The notes under the pieces: model-generated
What the model saw: the letters and a program-made list of their open reading frames with translations, nothing else
What the model was told of the DNA's origin: nothing
Databases searched by the model: none
Assembly (NCBI RefSeq): GCF_000243715.2
Contig: NZ_AHMO02000011.1
Location: 310,001-374,000 of the forward strand
Direction of reading: 5' to 3'
Length of the DNA stretch: 64,000 nt
Origin: Leptospira broomii serovar Hurstbridge str. 5399
Lineage (GTDB): Bacteria > Spirochaetota > Leptospiria > Leptospirales > Leptospiraceae
Translations under genes and position numbers: made by a program
In this document: in pieces, positions 38,986 through 49,275 of the stretch
Position numbering within the stretch: the stretch's first letter is position 1
Layout of the letters: each line of letters opens with the position of its first letter

Positions 38986-39959
38986 TGCCTATCTTAACTT
39001 ATAGAGAAGCTCTTAATCGAGCTATGAGCGAGGAAATGGAAAAGGATCCGAATATTTTCCTAATGGGAGAGGAAGTCGGCCATTACGAAGGCGCCTATAA
39101 AGTTTCGCAAGGGATGCTCGCCAAGTTCGGAGAGAGACGAGTAATCGATACTCCGATTTCCGAAAATGGATTCGCCGGAGTCGGCATAGGAGCCGCAATG
39201 GTCGGCCTAAGGCCGATTATAGAATTTATGACATGGAACTTTTCGTTAGTCGCAATCGATCAAATCATCAACTCGGCCGCGAAAATGAATTATATGAGTG
39301 CAGGTCAGTTTCCGATTCCGATAGTCTTTCGAGGTGCGGGAGGTGCGGGAGGTCGACTTGCGGCCCAACATTCTCAATCCTTCGAAAGTTGGTACGCGCA
39401 TATTCCGGGACTCAAAGTTGTCGCCCCCTACACTCCCTCCGATGCATACGGCCTACTCAAAACATCCATCCTGGACAATAATCCGATTATTTTTATAGAA
39501 AGTGAAGTCTTGTACGGCAGCAAAGGAGAAGTCCCGGACGGAGAATTTTCAATTCCGTTGGGAAAGGCGGATATAAAGCGAGAAGGCACGCAAGTGACCA
39601 TTATCAGCTGGTCTAGAGCTCTGATGTACGTACTCCCGGCGGCGGAAAAATTAGCGAGAGAAGGCATTTCCGTTGAAGTTCTGGATCTACGAAGCATTCG
39701 CCCCTTAGATGAGGAAGCGATACTCAAGTCCGTACGTAAAACGAATAAAGCGCTCGTCGTGGAGGAAGGCTGGAACGTCGCCGGATTCGGAGCACAAATC
39801 GCTTATCTAATACAGAAGGACGCCTTCGATTATTTGGATGCCCCGGTCGAAAGAATTACTCAGGAGGATGTGCCGATGCCCTACGCCGCAAACCTAGAAA
39901 AAGCATCCCTTCCCAGTGAAGACAAGATCATATCCAAAGTCAGAGAGATGATTAAATGA
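38985..39959 (+). CDS. pdhB: Pyruvate dehydrogenase E1 component, beta subunit
   Basis: 324 residues from the ATG overlapping the pdhA stop. An upstream frame start at 38949 lies within pdhA and is rejected. ILTYREALNRAMSEEMEKD, FLMGEEVGHYEGAYKVSQG, RVIDTPISENGFAGVGIGAA and AGGRLAAQHSQSFESWYAHI are standard E1-beta text. It pairs with PdhA as a heterotetramer. A 51-base AT-rich gap with a 22-base palindrome separates it from pdhC. Confidence 0.96.
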   Translation: MPILTYREALNRAMSEEMEKDPNIFLMGEEVGHYEGAYKVSQGMLAKFGERRVIDTPISENGFAGVGIGAAMVGLRPIIEFMTWNFSLVAIDQIINSAAKMNYMSAGQFPIPIVFRGAGGAGGRLAAQHSQSFESWYAHIPGLKVVAPYTPSDAYGLLKTSILDNNPIIFIESEVLYGSKGEVPDGEFSIPLGKADIKREGTQVTIISWSRALMYVLPAAEKLAREGISVEVLDLRSIRPLDEEAILKSVRKTNKALVVEEGWNVAGFGAQIAYLIQKDAFDYLDAPVERITQEDVPMPYAANLEKASLPSEDKIISKVREMIK

Positions 39960-39960
39960 T

Positions 39961-39982
39961 TTTTAATATTATAATATTAAAA
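39961..39982. promoter_or_regulatory. Perfect 22-bp AT palindrome between pdhB and pdhC
   Basis: The 22 bases read the same on both strands: TTTTAATATTA is followed by its exact reverse complement, with no spacer. As RNA it would fold poorly, so a DNA-binding site or promoter element for pdhC is more likely than a terminator. Confidence 0.45.
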
Positions 39983-40010
39983 TATAACAATGTTTTAATA
40001 GGAATCAAAC

Positions 40011-41327
40011 ATGGCCAAAATAGCTGAAATGACGCAACTCAGCCCCACCATGACGGAAGGCGTTCTCGTAAAATGGCTCAAAAAGAAAGGCGAAGCAGTC
40101 GCACCCGGCGAGGCAATTGCTGAGGTCGAAACGGATAAAGCGGTCATGGAAATGGAAGCTTTTGATTCGGGAGTTCTCTTGGAAATTATCGCCAACGAGG
40201 GAGCGAGATTGCCCGTAGGATCACCGGTGGCAATCATCGGCAAGGCTGGGGAAGAGATCGGTTCGCTATTGGAGGAAGCAAAGGCTCGGACACCTGTAGG
40301 GGTCGCCTCGGCCCCGCCGACTACAGAATTGACTCCTGAACAACCTAAACCACCGGCCGCGGTTCCGTCTCCCGCTCAAGCTTTGCCTTCCCCTATGGAA
40401 ATAGAATCTGAAATCGAAACCCCGAAACCGGTACAACCGTCTCGCGGTTTAACGATGGCGGCCCAGGAAGGACGAATCAAAGCCTCTCCCCTTGCCAAAC
40501 AGATTGCAAAAGAATCCGGCCTAGATCTAAGCAGAATAAATGGAACCGGTCCCGGCGGCAGAATCATAAAAAGAGACGTTGAGGCAAACCAAGCCATTCA
40601 ACCGTCGGGATCATCGTTCGCAGGACCAATCCCCCCTGAAGAAAAACAACCGATATCGGGAATGCGTAAAACGATCGCGACACGTTTGGTGCATTCCAAA
40701 ACCCATCAACCGCATTTTTATCTGGATATCGAATTAAATGCCGAACCACTAATAAACCTAAGAGAAAGCCTGAATGCAGACTTGAAGGCCGCCGGCGAGG
40801 ACGTCAAACTAAGCCTAAACGACTTTATTATTAAAGCCTCCGCTTTAGCTCTAGTAAAGGTTCCGGCAGTGAACTCTTCTTGGCGGGAAGATCATATACT
40901 TCGCCACGGTAGAGTCGATGTAGGCGTAGCAGTATCGATCGAGGGAGGCCTAATTACTCCTTATATTAGGAATGCCGATCGACGCTCGGTGCTCGAAATT
41001 GGCGGAAACGTAAAAGAACTTGCGTCCCGCGCCAGAGAACGAAAACTAAAACCCGAAGAGTATTCGGACGGGACCTTTACCGTTTCAAATTTAGGGATGT
41101 TCGGGATTAACCGTTTTGCAGCAGTAATCAACGAGCCTGAAGCCGCCATCTTAGCGGTCGGGAATGCGGTAGCGAAACCGGTCATCAAATCCGGAGCGAT
41201 AGTACCGGGAGTAACACTTTCAGTTTGCCTTTCCTGCGATCACCGGGTCGTAGATGGAGCGGTCGGCGCTCACTGGTTGGAAGTCTTCCGTGATTTATTG
41301 GAGCATCCGTTACGCCTTCTTGTCTGA
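40011..41327 (+). CDS. pdhC: Pyruvate dehydrogenase E2 component (dihydrolipoamide acetyltransferase)
   Basis: 438 residues: one lipoyl domain with the lipoylated Lys43 in ETDKAVMEME; a Pro/Ala-rich linker; a peripheral E3/E1-binding domain ASPLAKQIAKESGLDL...GTGPGGRIIKRDV; and the catalytic core ending in SCDHRVVDGAVGAHWL with its catalytic His. It transfers the acetyl group to CoA. E3 (lpd) is not in the window. The leading ATG is preceded by AATAGGAATC. fliG follows 30 bases later on the same strand. Confidence 0.96.
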   Translation: MAKIAEMTQLSPTMTEGVLVKWLKKKGEAVAPGEAIAEVETDKAVMEMEAFDSGVLLEIIANEGARLPVGSPVAIIGKAGEEIGSLLEEAKARTPVGVASAPPTTELTPEQPKPPAAVPSPAQALPSPMEIESEIETPKPVQPSRGLTMAAQEGRIKASPLAKQIAKESGLDLSRINGTGPGGRIIKRDVEANQAIQPSGSSFAGPIPPEEKQPISGMRKTIATRLVHSKTHQPHFYLDIELNAEPLINLRESLNADLKAAGEDVKLSLNDFIIKASALALVKVPAVNSSWREDHILRHGRVDVGVAVSIEGGLITPYIRNADRRSVLEIGGNVKELASRARERKLKPEEYSDGTFTVSNLGMFGINRFAAVINEPEAAILAVGNAVAKPVIKSGAIVPGVTLSVCLSCDHRVVDGAVGAHWLEVFRDLLEHPLRLLV

Positions 41328-41357
41328 TCGATTTCAGATCTTTGGAGAATCAAAATA

Positions 41358-42374
41358 TTGACGGAGAAAGAATCCATTTCCAGATCGCAAAAAGTACGCA
41401 AAGCAGCGCTGCTATTGCTTTCTCTGGATAAGGAAGCGGCAGCTAAAGCGCTGTCTCAACTGGAAGAAAACCTAATCGAAGAAATCGTCCAGGAAATGGC
41501 TAAAATAAGAACCGTTTCCAAGACGGAAAAAGAGGAAGCCTTACTTGATTTTCAAGATTCGATAAAAGAATTGTCGGGCGAATCCAGAGGCGGTATCGAC
41601 ACCGCGAGGGAATTGCTATACAAATCCATCGGGAAAGAAAAGTCGGAGACTATCCTCGGAAAACTAGATAGAAAAGATACCGAAGAGGATTTTTCTTTTT
41701 TAAACGATGCCGAGCCCCAAACCCTGGCGCAACTACTTCTTCCCGAGAATCCGCAAACCATAGCGGTCACTTTGGCTTTTTTAAATCCGAAGAAAGCTGC
41801 CGAAACTTTAAAGTTCCTTCCAAAGGAATTGCAATCAAAAGTCGCACTTAAATTAGCTAATACTACCAAAACGCATCCGGACGCAATCCGACAAATCGCT
41901 CGCGTATTAAAGAAAAAATACGAACACAGAGATAAATCCGAATTTAGCGAAGCAGGCGGTACTGAAGCTTTAGCTAGCATCCTAAATCATATGGATAAAT
42001 CCTTGGAAGAAACCATACTCAAGGATTTGGAAGAACATTCCCCGGAACTCGCTTCGCAAGTTCGGGAAAAGCTTTACACTTTCGAAGATGTGCTTTTGTT
42101 GAATTCGAAAGAAATGCGGCTTGTGATCAATCGGCTCGGGGACGACGAAGTGATCGCCACCGCATTGCGCGGTTCCGGCGACGAAATTCGATCCCACTTT
42201 TTCGAGGCAATGTCTAAGAATCGGGCCAATGATATTTTAGAAAATATGGAATTGCGTGGAAAAGTAACGCTAAAAGAAATTACCGATGCAAGAAATAGAA
42301 TTCTAACTCTCTTACGGGATCTGGAAGAAATCGGGGAAATCATACTCAAAAAAGATACTGAAGATTTAATCTAA
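41358..42374 (+). CDS. fliG: FliG paralogue, flagellar motor switch protein
   Basis: 338 residues starting at TTG with GGAG about ten bases upstream. FliG-N (KAALLLLSLDKEAAAKALSQL), FliG-M (ENPQTIAVTLAFL, ELQSKVALKLANTT) and FliG-C (LYTFEDVLLLNSKEMRLVINRL, ALRGSGDEIRSHFF) are all present. FliG contacts the stator and transmits torque. In the C-terminal helix, where enteric FliG has RAADILRDDL, this protein has RANDILENMEL, so the acidic pair seems replaced. It sits behind pdhC rather than in a flagellar operon. Leptospira is known to have several FliG genes. Confidence 0.9.
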   Translation: MTEKESISRSQKVRKAALLLLSLDKEAAAKALSQLEENLIEEIVQEMAKIRTVSKTEKEEALLDFQDSIKELSGESRGGIDTARELLYKSIGKEKSETILGKLDRKDTEEDFSFLNDAEPQTLAQLLLPENPQTIAVTLAFLNPKKAAETLKFLPKELQSKVALKLANTTKTHPDAIRQIARVLKKKYEHRDKSEFSEAGGTEALASILNHMDKSLEETILKDLEEHSPELASQVREKLYTFEDVLLLNSKEMRLVINRLGDDEVIATALRGSGDEIRSHFFEAMSKNRANDILENMELRGKVTLKEITDARNRILTLLRDLEEIGEIILKKDTEDLI

Positions 42375-42384
42375 GCAGGTTATC

Positions 42385-43332
42385 ATGTTAAAGCGAATCG
42401 TAAAATTTACAGCGGGGACCCTTGCGATCCTTTTCTTCGTCATTGCCGTTTACGTATCGATGACCTGGGCATCCGATAAACCCGTTAGCGAGTTGCAATC
42501 AAAATGGGCGCCGACTCCGTCGGTCTTTATAGAAGTTATGGGAATGCAAGCCCACGTCCGAGACGAGGGACCTCGCGAAGACCGTAATCCGATTGTACTG
42601 ATCCACGGCACCGCCTCGTCTCTTCACACCTGGGACGGCTGGGTCCGAGAACTCAAATCCTCACGTCGAGTCATCCGATTCGACCTGCCCGGCTTTGGAT
42701 TGACAGGTCCATCGCCGGACAATCGGTATTCTCTCGATCTATATTCTAAATTTGTAATTTCTCTTTTGCATAAACTGGAAGTAAAGCGGTCCGTTATTGT
42801 GGGCAATTCCTTAGGCGGAAGCATTGCTTGGTATACAGCCCTTCTTCATCCTATCCGTTTTGAAAAATTGATTTTAGTGGATTCCTCCGGATACAACTAT
42901 CAATCGACTTCCGTCCCATTAGCGTTCCGCATTGCGAAAATACCTATACTACGGAATATTGCCAATAATGTCCTACCACGAAGTATAGTTGCATCTAGCG
43001 TAAAGAATACTTATGGAAATCCTTCCAAAGTGACTGAAGAGCAAATTGACCGGTACTATGATCTCGCGTTGCGCGAAGGGAACCGGAAGGCCCTAACTGA
43101 ACGTTTTAAACAGATGCCAATGGGAGAAATGGAAAACCGAATTCACGAGTTGAATATCCCTACACTCATATTATGGGGAAATCTGGATCGATTGATTCCT
43201 CCTTCGAACGCAGAGCGCTTTCATAAGGACATCGCAAAAAGCAAACTGGTTATCTTTAACGAGTTGGGCCATATTCCCCAGGAAGAAGACCCTCTGAATA
43301 CCGTAAAAGCAGTGAAAGAATTTATCCGGTAA
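42385..43332 (+). CDS. Membrane-anchored alpha/beta hydrolase
   Basis: 315 residues. An N-terminal helix (FTAGTLAILFFVIAVYVSM) anchors it, facing the periplasm. The hydrolase core has the oxyanion HGTASSLHTWD, nucleophile Ser142 in GNSLGG, the acid in WGNLDRLIP and the base His in ELGHIPQEE. This is a complete catalytic triad. Substrates of such enzymes (esters, epoxides, haloalkanes) cannot be told. It starts ten bases after the fliG stop, so is possibly co-transcribed. Confidence 0.88.
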   Translation: MLKRIVKFTAGTLAILFFVIAVYVSMTWASDKPVSELQSKWAPTPSVFIEVMGMQAHVRDEGPREDRNPIVLIHGTASSLHTWDGWVRELKSSRRVIRFDLPGFGLTGPSPDNRYSLDLYSKFVISLLHKLEVKRSVIVGNSLGGSIAWYTALLHPIRFEKLILVDSSGYNYQSTSVPLAFRIAKIPILRNIANNVLPRSIVASSVKNTYGNPSKVTEEQIDRYYDLALREGNRKALTERFKQMPMGEMENRIHELNIPTLILWGNLDRLIPPSNAERFHKDIAKSKLVIFNELGHIPQEEDPLNTVKAVKEFIR

Positions 43333-43656
43333 GCCGGATTGTCTTTATGCAATCCGCTCTCCTTCCGCAGCAACCTAAGAGCGAAAAGACGACCCGAAAA
43401 GAAGTCGGCGATTCACTATCAGAGACAGCTCGATCACCTTTACTATACGATTCATCCACGGCTTTTGGAAATCACCCTAATTGAGACAAGTTCAAAAATG
43501 TCCTCCCGAAGAATGAAAGTGGAGAGAACTGAAGAGAGTTTACAAGTGCATTGAAAACGATCCTGGACGAGCCTTAGATCTTTGCAGCGAGAATCAGGAG
43601 CACCAAAACCGAAGAGGTTCGAGTCCTTGATAAAAATAAGTTGTGAGGAATTTTTT
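43333..43656. other. Intergenic stretch between the hydrolase gene and tRNA-Asp
   Basis: No gene, terminator or repeat that I would name. Short frames on both strands lack ribosome sites and family text. Confidence 0.5.
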
Positions 43657-43734
<78 letters not shown>

Positions 43735-43863
43735 ATGAAGAACATGATTTCCCAGGAGGGCTCCGGGTCAACCGGTTTATAGGAAAAAGGGATGAATTTT
43801 TAAGTCCCTTCCTCATTCTTCTCCAAAGGGTGGAAACTACCCACTCAGTGCGGCAAAAAGATA

Positions 43864-44535
43864 ATGCTACAAGAAAAAAAACCAAAGGATTTGCTCGAAG
43901 ACCGAATTTTCACTGTCTCGAATTTCTTATCCGTAAGCCGAGTATTCCTACTTCCATTTTTCATCCATTTCACTCGTAAACACATGGAAGCTCCGAGGCA
44001 TGGCGAATACTTGTTACTTGCAATCGGAACTTGCGTCCTCGCAGTGCTAACGGATTATTTAGATGGATTTTTAGCGAGGTTACTCGGACAAGAATCCATC
44101 CTAGGAAGATATCTGGATCCGGTATGCGATAAGATCGTTACCGTCGGCGGTCTTTCCGTTATCGTACACTACTATCAATTTCCTCTTTGGATTCTCTGCG
44201 TATATCTATTTCGCGAAGTTCTCGGAGTTTGGCTGGGAGGATTTTTATATCTAAAAAGAGGAATCCAAGGTAGACCGAATTGGTGGGGAAAATTCGGTGT
44301 AGGCTTGGTTGCCGTTACAGTTCTATGGTATATGACACTTCCATTATTAGGCGACGACTATTCGCAGGACCATCTATTTCATCACCCGGAATATTCAGGA
44401 TATGTACTTGTAACGATTTTAATTATCGGTGTTGTAGCGTACGCACGCAGATATTGGGATATCGTTTTCCATCCTGAAAGAGTCGTGCTTGATCCGGAAG
44501 ACAAGAAGCAAAAGAAGAAATACCAGTTGGTATGA
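43864..44535 (+). CDS. CDP-alcohol phosphatidyltransferase (PgsA-like)
   Basis: 223 residues, with five to six hydrophobic helices. The defining motif DG-x2-AR-x8-G-x3-D-x3-D is complete as DGFLARLLGQESILGRYLDP plus the last Asp in VCD, so the enzyme is expected to be active. These enzymes transfer a phosphatidyl group from CDP-diacylglycerol; phosphatidylglycerophosphate synthase is the likeliest. The first 20 residues are charged. It stands between two tRNA genes. A class assignment as pgsA rather than another CDP-alcohol family member is tentative. Confidence 0.88.
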   Translation: MLQEKKPKDLLEDRIFTVSNFLSVSRVFLLPFFIHFTRKHMEAPRHGEYLLLAIGTCVLAVLTDYLDGFLARLLGQESILGRYLDPVCDKIVTVGGLSVIVHYYQFPLWILCVYLFREVLGVWLGGFLYLKRGIQGRPNWWGKFGVGLVAVTVLWYMTLPLLGDDYSQDHLFHHPEYSGYVLVTILIIGVVAYARRYWDIVFHPERVVLDPEDKKQKKKYQLV

Positions 44536-44580
44536 AATTCGTTGACACGGCAAGGTTCTCCCACATTCTGTCAATCGCAG

Positions 44581-44668
<88 letters not shown>

Positions 44669-44738
44669 CACACCCCTCGGGAACTCTGGACCAATTCAAC
44701 TGAAACCTCAAATTGGGCCCGTTCAGCGGTAAGACTCA

Positions 44739-45374
44739 ATGTCATCGAGCCCACTCTCCGTACAAGAATTTTTGAATAAGACCAAGTTGGTTTTCTTCGG
44801 TGTATTCGGATTGCTTTTCATATTCTTAATCTTGTTTTTCTCCGCTCCGCTTCTACTCGTTTCGAAAGCCGACCCAAAAAAGTCGGACGCTATCGTAGTC
44901 GAAGCGATTGAAACTGGCCGGAAAGATAAATTCAAACAAGCGGCGGCTCTATGGAAGAAAGGACTGTCTCCTGTAATTCTAGTTTTATATTCGCCTACCG
45001 GAAACGATTCGGATCTCGGGATCGGTTCGGATCTGGCTCCAAATCTCCAATCCTTTTTGACTTCGCAAGGAGTGGAGGAAAATAAAATATTGGTTTATAC
45101 CGTTTCGGCCGGTCCTCAAGAATTTCCAAAAACTCTATTGAAGATAGCATTGGATCGACAATGGAAAAATTTTCTTTTAGTTGGACGCGAATACGATTCT
45201 GCAACATTATTACGACTCTATCGCGCCGTCTTAGAGCCGGCAGGAATCTACTTTGCGGTTTCTAAAGTTCCGGAAGGATTCTCAGCCTCCGATTGGTTTT
45301 TAAAACCGAAAAGCCTCGAAAGCATTTTGGGTCGTTTAGCGAAGTATTATTATCTCATATTATTAGGAATCTAA
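44739..45374 (+). CDS. DUF218/YdcF-like membrane protein (tentative)
   Basis: 211 residues. One N-terminal membrane helix ([19 protein letters not shown]) precedes a soluble domain. [35 protein letters not shown] resembles the opening of the DUF218 (SanA/YdcF/ElyC) fold, where a vectorial Rossmann-like strand is followed by A..Ly..G.ap.ii. The next glycine-rich stretch typical of the family is replaced by YSPTGNDSD. It probably acts at the inner membrane, perhaps in envelope maintenance. It ends two bases before lysS. Confidence 0.6.
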   Translation: MSSSPLSVQEFLNKTKLVFFGVFGLLFIFLILFFSAPLLLVSKADPKKSDAIVVEAIETGRKDKFKQAAALWKKGLSPVILVLYSPTGNDSDLGIGSDLAPNLQSFLTSQGVEENKILVYTVSAGPQEFPKTLLKIALDRQWKNFLLVGREYDSATLLRLYRAVLEPAGIYFAVSKVPEGFSASDWFLKPKSLESILGRLAKYYYLILLGI

Positions 45375-45376
45375 GA

Positions 45377-46879
45377 ATGTCCCAGCAAGAAGTTAAGGAA
45401 ACCAACGAACTCATACAACAGAGGATTCAAAAAGTAAACGATCTAAAGACCAAGGGAATAGATCCTTATCCTGTACGTTATTTTCCGGATTCTATATCTT
45501 CTCAACTGATCGAGGATTATTCCAAGAATCCGACGGGTCCGGAAGCCAGATTTAAGCTCGGCGGCCGATTGCATTCAAAACGAGTAATGGGAAAAGCCAG
45601 CTTTGCTCATTTGAAGGACAAAGGCGGTGTGATACAGCTCTACGCTACTCGAGATGATTTAGGCGAGGAAAGTTATTCTCTTTTTAAAAGTTTGGATCTA
45701 GGCGATTTGATCGGAGTGGAAGGCTATCTATTTCAGACTCAAAAAGGAGAAACCACTCTACACCTAACTTCCGTTATCCTGCTAGCTAAATGCATCCGTC
45801 CTTTGCCCGTAGTGAAAGAAAAAGACGGTGTCATCTACGACGCTTTTTCAGATGTAGAACAAAGATACAGAATGCGTTATGTGGATTTGATCGTTAACGA
45901 TCACGTTCGGGACACCTTTGTGGTTCGAAGCAAAATCGTCTCCGAGATTCGGGCATTTTTAACCGGGGAAGGATTTCTTGAAGTCGAAACTCCGATGATG
46001 CAACCCATCGCGGGAGGCGCTGCTGCTCGCCCCTTCTCTACCCATCATAACGCATTGGACATGCAGTTGTTTTTAAGAATCGCTCCGGAACTGTATTTAA
46101 AACGTCTGATCGTCGGAGGATTAGATCGAGTTTTTGAATTGAATCGAAATTTTAGAAACGAAGGTATTTCAACTAAGCATAATCCGGAATTCACCATGAT
46201 GGAAGCTTATATGGCGTTCGGGGATATGGGAAAAATGTTGGATCTTACCGAAAGATTGATCACTCATGTAACGCAAAAGATCTGCGGATCCTTAAAAATT
46301 CCGTACGGCAAAGACCAGGTGGATTTATCCCCTCCGTGGCGGAGAGTTAAGTACGTGGACATTATTAAAGAATATTCGGGTCTTGATTTTTCACAAATCA
46401 AGACATTGGAAGAAGCCAAGGAAAAAGCCTCTGCAATTAAGGTTGATGTTTCTAAATGCCATTCTATCTGGAAAGTCGCAGACGAGGTTTTTTCCGAAAA
46501 AGCGGAACCGAATTTAATTCAACCTGTGTTCGTGACCGACTACCCTAAAGAACTGTCTCCGTTGGCAAAATCCCACCCTGATAATCCCGATTTCGTCGAA
46601 CGCTTCGAGCCTTACATTGTCGGTCGCGAAATAGGTAACGCTTTCTCCGAATTGAACGATCCTTTCGATCAGAAAGAACGTTTTGAGGAGCAGGTTAAAC
46701 AACGGGAAGCCGGCGACGACGAAGCCTTTATGATGGACGAAGATTATATAAGAGCGCTGGAATACGGTATGCCGCCTACTGGTGGGCTCGGAATCGGAAT
46801 CGATCGCCTAGTAATGTTACTTACAAATTCGCACTCGATACGGGATACGATCCTATTTCCCTTGATGCGACCCGAATAA
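45377..46879 (+). CDS. lysS: Lysyl-tRNA synthetase, class II
   Basis: Start taken at 45377 with AGGAATCTAAG upstream, because an earlier frame start at 45293 lies inside the previous gene. The protein has 500 residues. The OB-fold anticodon domain comes first ([19 protein letters not shown]); motif 1 is in [21 protein letters not shown]; motif 2 in [16 protein letters not shown]; motif 3 ends with [14 protein letters not shown]. It charges tRNA-Lys. The stop lies two to three dozen bases from a convergent lipoprotein gene. Confidence 0.97.
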   Translation: MSQQEVKETNELIQQRIQKVNDLKTKGIDPYPVRYFPDSISSQLIEDYSKNPTGPEARFKLGGRLHSKRVMGKASFAHLKDKGGVIQLYATRDDLGEESYSLFKSLDLGDLIGVEGYLFQTQKGETTLHLTSVILLAKCIRPLPVVKEKDGVIYDAFSDVEQRYRMRYVDLIVNDHVRDTFVVRSKIVSEIRAFLTGEGFLEVETPMMQPIAGGAAARPFSTHHNALDMQLFLRIAPELYLKRLIVGGLDRVFELNRNFRNEGISTKHNPEFTMMEAYMAFGDMGKMLDLTERLITHVTQKICGSLKIPYGKDQVDLSPPWRRVKYVDIIKEYSGLDFSQIKTLEEAKEKASAIKVDVSKCHSIWKVADEVFSEKAEPNLIQPVFVTDYPKELSPLAKSHPDNPDFVERFEPYIVGREIGNAFSELNDPFDQKERFEEQVKQREAGDDEAFMMDEDYIRALEYGMPPTGGLGIGIDRLVMLLTNSHSIRDTILFPLMRPE

Positions 46880-46892
46880 AATCGGCTAGCGG

Positions 46893-47441
46893 TTAGTAAT
46901 TTGTGATCATAAGCTTGGCCTGGGCCTCTATCCTTGCTCTAGTTTCTCTCAAAAAGCTCTTAAAGGTTTCCGCTTCGCTTACACTAAGACCCCTAGTGGT
47001 CGTATGCTCCCTAGAAGAAAAACTGAATTCGATTTCCTTTGCAGACTGAATTTTGTCCGCGACTTCGATCGGGAGCATGGAAACCAAGCGGAGAGTGTCA
47101 CCATATTCCGTGGAAACCTTTCTCAAATTATGCCAGGTTTGATCTAGTTTTATGGAAACTCCGAGCGGAAAACTCTCTTCGAAAGAACTGACGTGATATT
47201 CCAAAAATAGAGGTTTTTCGCCGGTTCGATTATTTAGAATTCCTTTAAAATTTAGGGAGCCTGAACGTCCGCTGGAGCAAAACCAGGAAGAAATACAAAT
47301 CGGCCCCGAACGAAGTGAAATCTGCTCGATAACCGGTTCGGCGACGATTGCAGGACGAGATGAGCAACCCCCGATACCGATTAATGCGACGCTTAATTGC
47401 AGGAACAACGATATGAGATTGGGGAAATGTTTTTTCTGCAA
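46893..47441 (-). CDS. Small lipoprotein of unknown function
   Basis: 182 residues with a signal peptide and lipobox LIGIGGC (Cys26). Two more Cys appear in SGPICISSWFC, which may form a disulfide. The rest is predicted beta-rich with a helical C-terminus (ETFKSFLRETRARIEAQA). I do not recognise it. It is convergent with lysS and divergent from serA, 110 bases away. Confidence 0.7.
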   Translation of the reverse strand: MQKKHFPNLISLFLQLSVALIGIGGCSSRPAIVAEPVIEQISLRSGPICISSWFCSSGRSGSLNFKGILNNRTGEKPLFLEYHVSSFEESFPLGVSIKLDQTWHNLRKVSTEYGDTLRLVSMLPIEVADKIQSAKEIEFSFSSREHTTTRGLSVSEAETFKSFLRETRARIEAQAKLMITNY

Positions 47442-47551
47442 GGCGGGACCCTCCTAAGATTTCGACTCCATCCTCTTCGACACTCTTCATAAGTGAAGTA
47501 AAAAATCCGATTTCCAGGGAATCGAGGAGACCTTTACATGGTTCTATAACT

Positions 47552-48775
47552 ATGATTTCCTATCCAAAAGAAAAGATCAATGTCCTCCTCTTGGAAAACG
47601 TACACAAGGACGCCTTCGACCTCTTTCAAAAAGACGGTTTTAATGTCCGATTGCTGCCGCAAGCGTTAAGCGAAGACGAACTCATGAAGGAAATCGAGAA
47701 CATTCATGTTCTCGGAATACGTAGCAAGACGAACGTTACTGCTCCGGTGTTGGCAAAAGCTAAGCGTTTGATGACTATCGGCTGTTTTTGTATCGGAACG
47801 AATCAAGTAAACCTAGCAGAGGCGGAGCGGAAAGGAATCCCGGTATTTAATGCACCCTATTCCAATACTAGATCCGTTGCGGAATTGGTCATTGCAGAAA
47901 TCGTGATGTTAGCAAGAAGAGTCCCCGATCATATTCGCAATACACATGCGGGAGTCTGGAATAAAATCTCTAAAAATTGCTTCGAAGTCAGAGGCAAAAC
48001 GTTAGGAATTGTAGGTTACGGTCATATCGGAAGTCAGGTCTCCGTGTTAGCCGAAGCCATGGGATTAAAAGTGGTTTATTACGATGTGCAGACCGTTTTA
48101 CCGTTGGGAAACGCCACTCCGATTCAATCCTACGAAGAGCTCCTACAAATTTCGGATTTCGTCACGTTCCACGTTCCCGAAACCCCGGAGACCATGAACC
48201 TTTACGGGAAAAAACAAATTGCGGTTACGAAAAAAGGGGCCTATATCATAAATCTTTCTAGAGGAAAAGTCATAGACCTTGAAGCTCTTGCAGAATCGAT
48301 CAAGACGGGGCAAATAGCTGGCGCAGGCGTGGACGTATTTCCGGAAGAACCCGAATCCAATAACGATCCGTTCATCACTCCGATACAAAATCTTCAAAAC
48401 GTAATATTAACCCCACATATCGGGGGCTCTACGGAAGAAGCTCAGAAAAATATCGGATCCGAAGTCGCTAGCAAATTGTTAAAATTCATGAACAATGGTT
48501 CGACTTCCTTCGCGGTGAACTTCCCTCAATTGGAATTAACGCCGATCCCAGCCGGAATGTATAGAATCTTGAATGTTCATAAGAACCAGCCTGGTTTCCT
48601 GAAAGATATCAACGCGTTAGTTTCGGAAGTTGGAGCGAATATCAGTTCTCAACTTTTAGGCACAAGTGCTGAAATCGGTTACTTATCGATGGTAATTAAT
48701 ATGAGCGTGGGTGACGAGTTAAAGGAAAAGATAGAGAAGCATCCTGGATCGATTCGCACTAGAATTTTGTATTAA
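47552..48775 (+). CDS. serA: D-3-phosphoglycerate dehydrogenase
   Basis: 407 residues: the first step of serine synthesis, oxidising 3-phosphoglycerate with NAD. The catalytic domain begins VLLLENVHKDAFDLF; the nucleotide motif is LGIVGYGHIGSQVSVLAEAMG; the catalytic residues are in INLSRGKVIDLEAL (Arg), AGVDVFPEEP (Glu) and LTPHIGGSTEEAQ (His). A C-terminal ACT domain (about residues 335-407) provides feedback by serine. This is the shorter form without an ASB domain. It is a single gene. The Shine-Dalgarno is weak. Confidence 0.96.
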   Translation: MISYPKEKINVLLLENVHKDAFDLFQKDGFNVRLLPQALSEDELMKEIENIHVLGIRSKTNVTAPVLAKAKRLMTIGCFCIGTNQVNLAEAERKGIPVFNAPYSNTRSVAELVIAEIVMLARRVPDHIRNTHAGVWNKISKNCFEVRGKTLGIVGYGHIGSQVSVLAEAMGLKVVYYDVQTVLPLGNATPIQSYEELLQISDFVTFHVPETPETMNLYGKKQIAVTKKGAYIINLSRGKVIDLEALAESIKTGQIAGAGVDVFPEEPESNNDPFITPIQNLQNVILTPHIGGSTEEAQKNIGSEVASKLLKFMNNGSTSFAVNFPQLELTPIPAGMYRILNVHKNQPGFLKDINALVSEVGANISSQLLGTSAEIGYLSMVINMSVGDELKEKIEKHPGSIRTRILY

Positions 48776-49275
48776 CCGAAGAAAACCTCCCGTTTTAGGC
48801 ATCGGGTTTATAAGGGATACGCTGTGGTTCTTCTAGTATGGAGAAGGATTCTCTTCTCATGCCGCTAAAAGTCTTGGATAGATTTATGAAGATCCGTCTA
48901 GCTTTAGATAAAATCAGCGTTGAAAAGTTCATTTAGCTGCTAAACTAAACAGCTTGTCTGAGCGCCCAGTAACCGTCTCGGCATTGTTTTCAGTTAAATC
49001 GATCGATTTCCGACAATTTGTCCGGTTAAAACGAATGCAATCGATGTTTCTTATCAATTCAACGCATTATAATCTTATGATTCTTTTTAGTTTTCCATCC
49101 TTTTATATCAATCGAATTCATTTCGGCATGTAACTTGCATATTGAATATCGGAGGTGGCAAAACGACGCTTAAGATTCTTTCCTATTCTTAGTTTTCGCT
49201 TCGAATCGTAAAGCATTCTTAATCCTGATGTAAGCTACCTCCGCTACGATTACAGGCAACATCGGGAGGACCGCC
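48776..49275. other. Intergenic region between serA and a small PilZ-like gene
   Basis: No gene, RNA or repeat that I can support. A weak stem with CCCG/CGGG after serA near 48785-48805 might terminate it. GGGAGGA at 49264-49270 is the ribosome site of the next gene. Confidence 0.45.
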
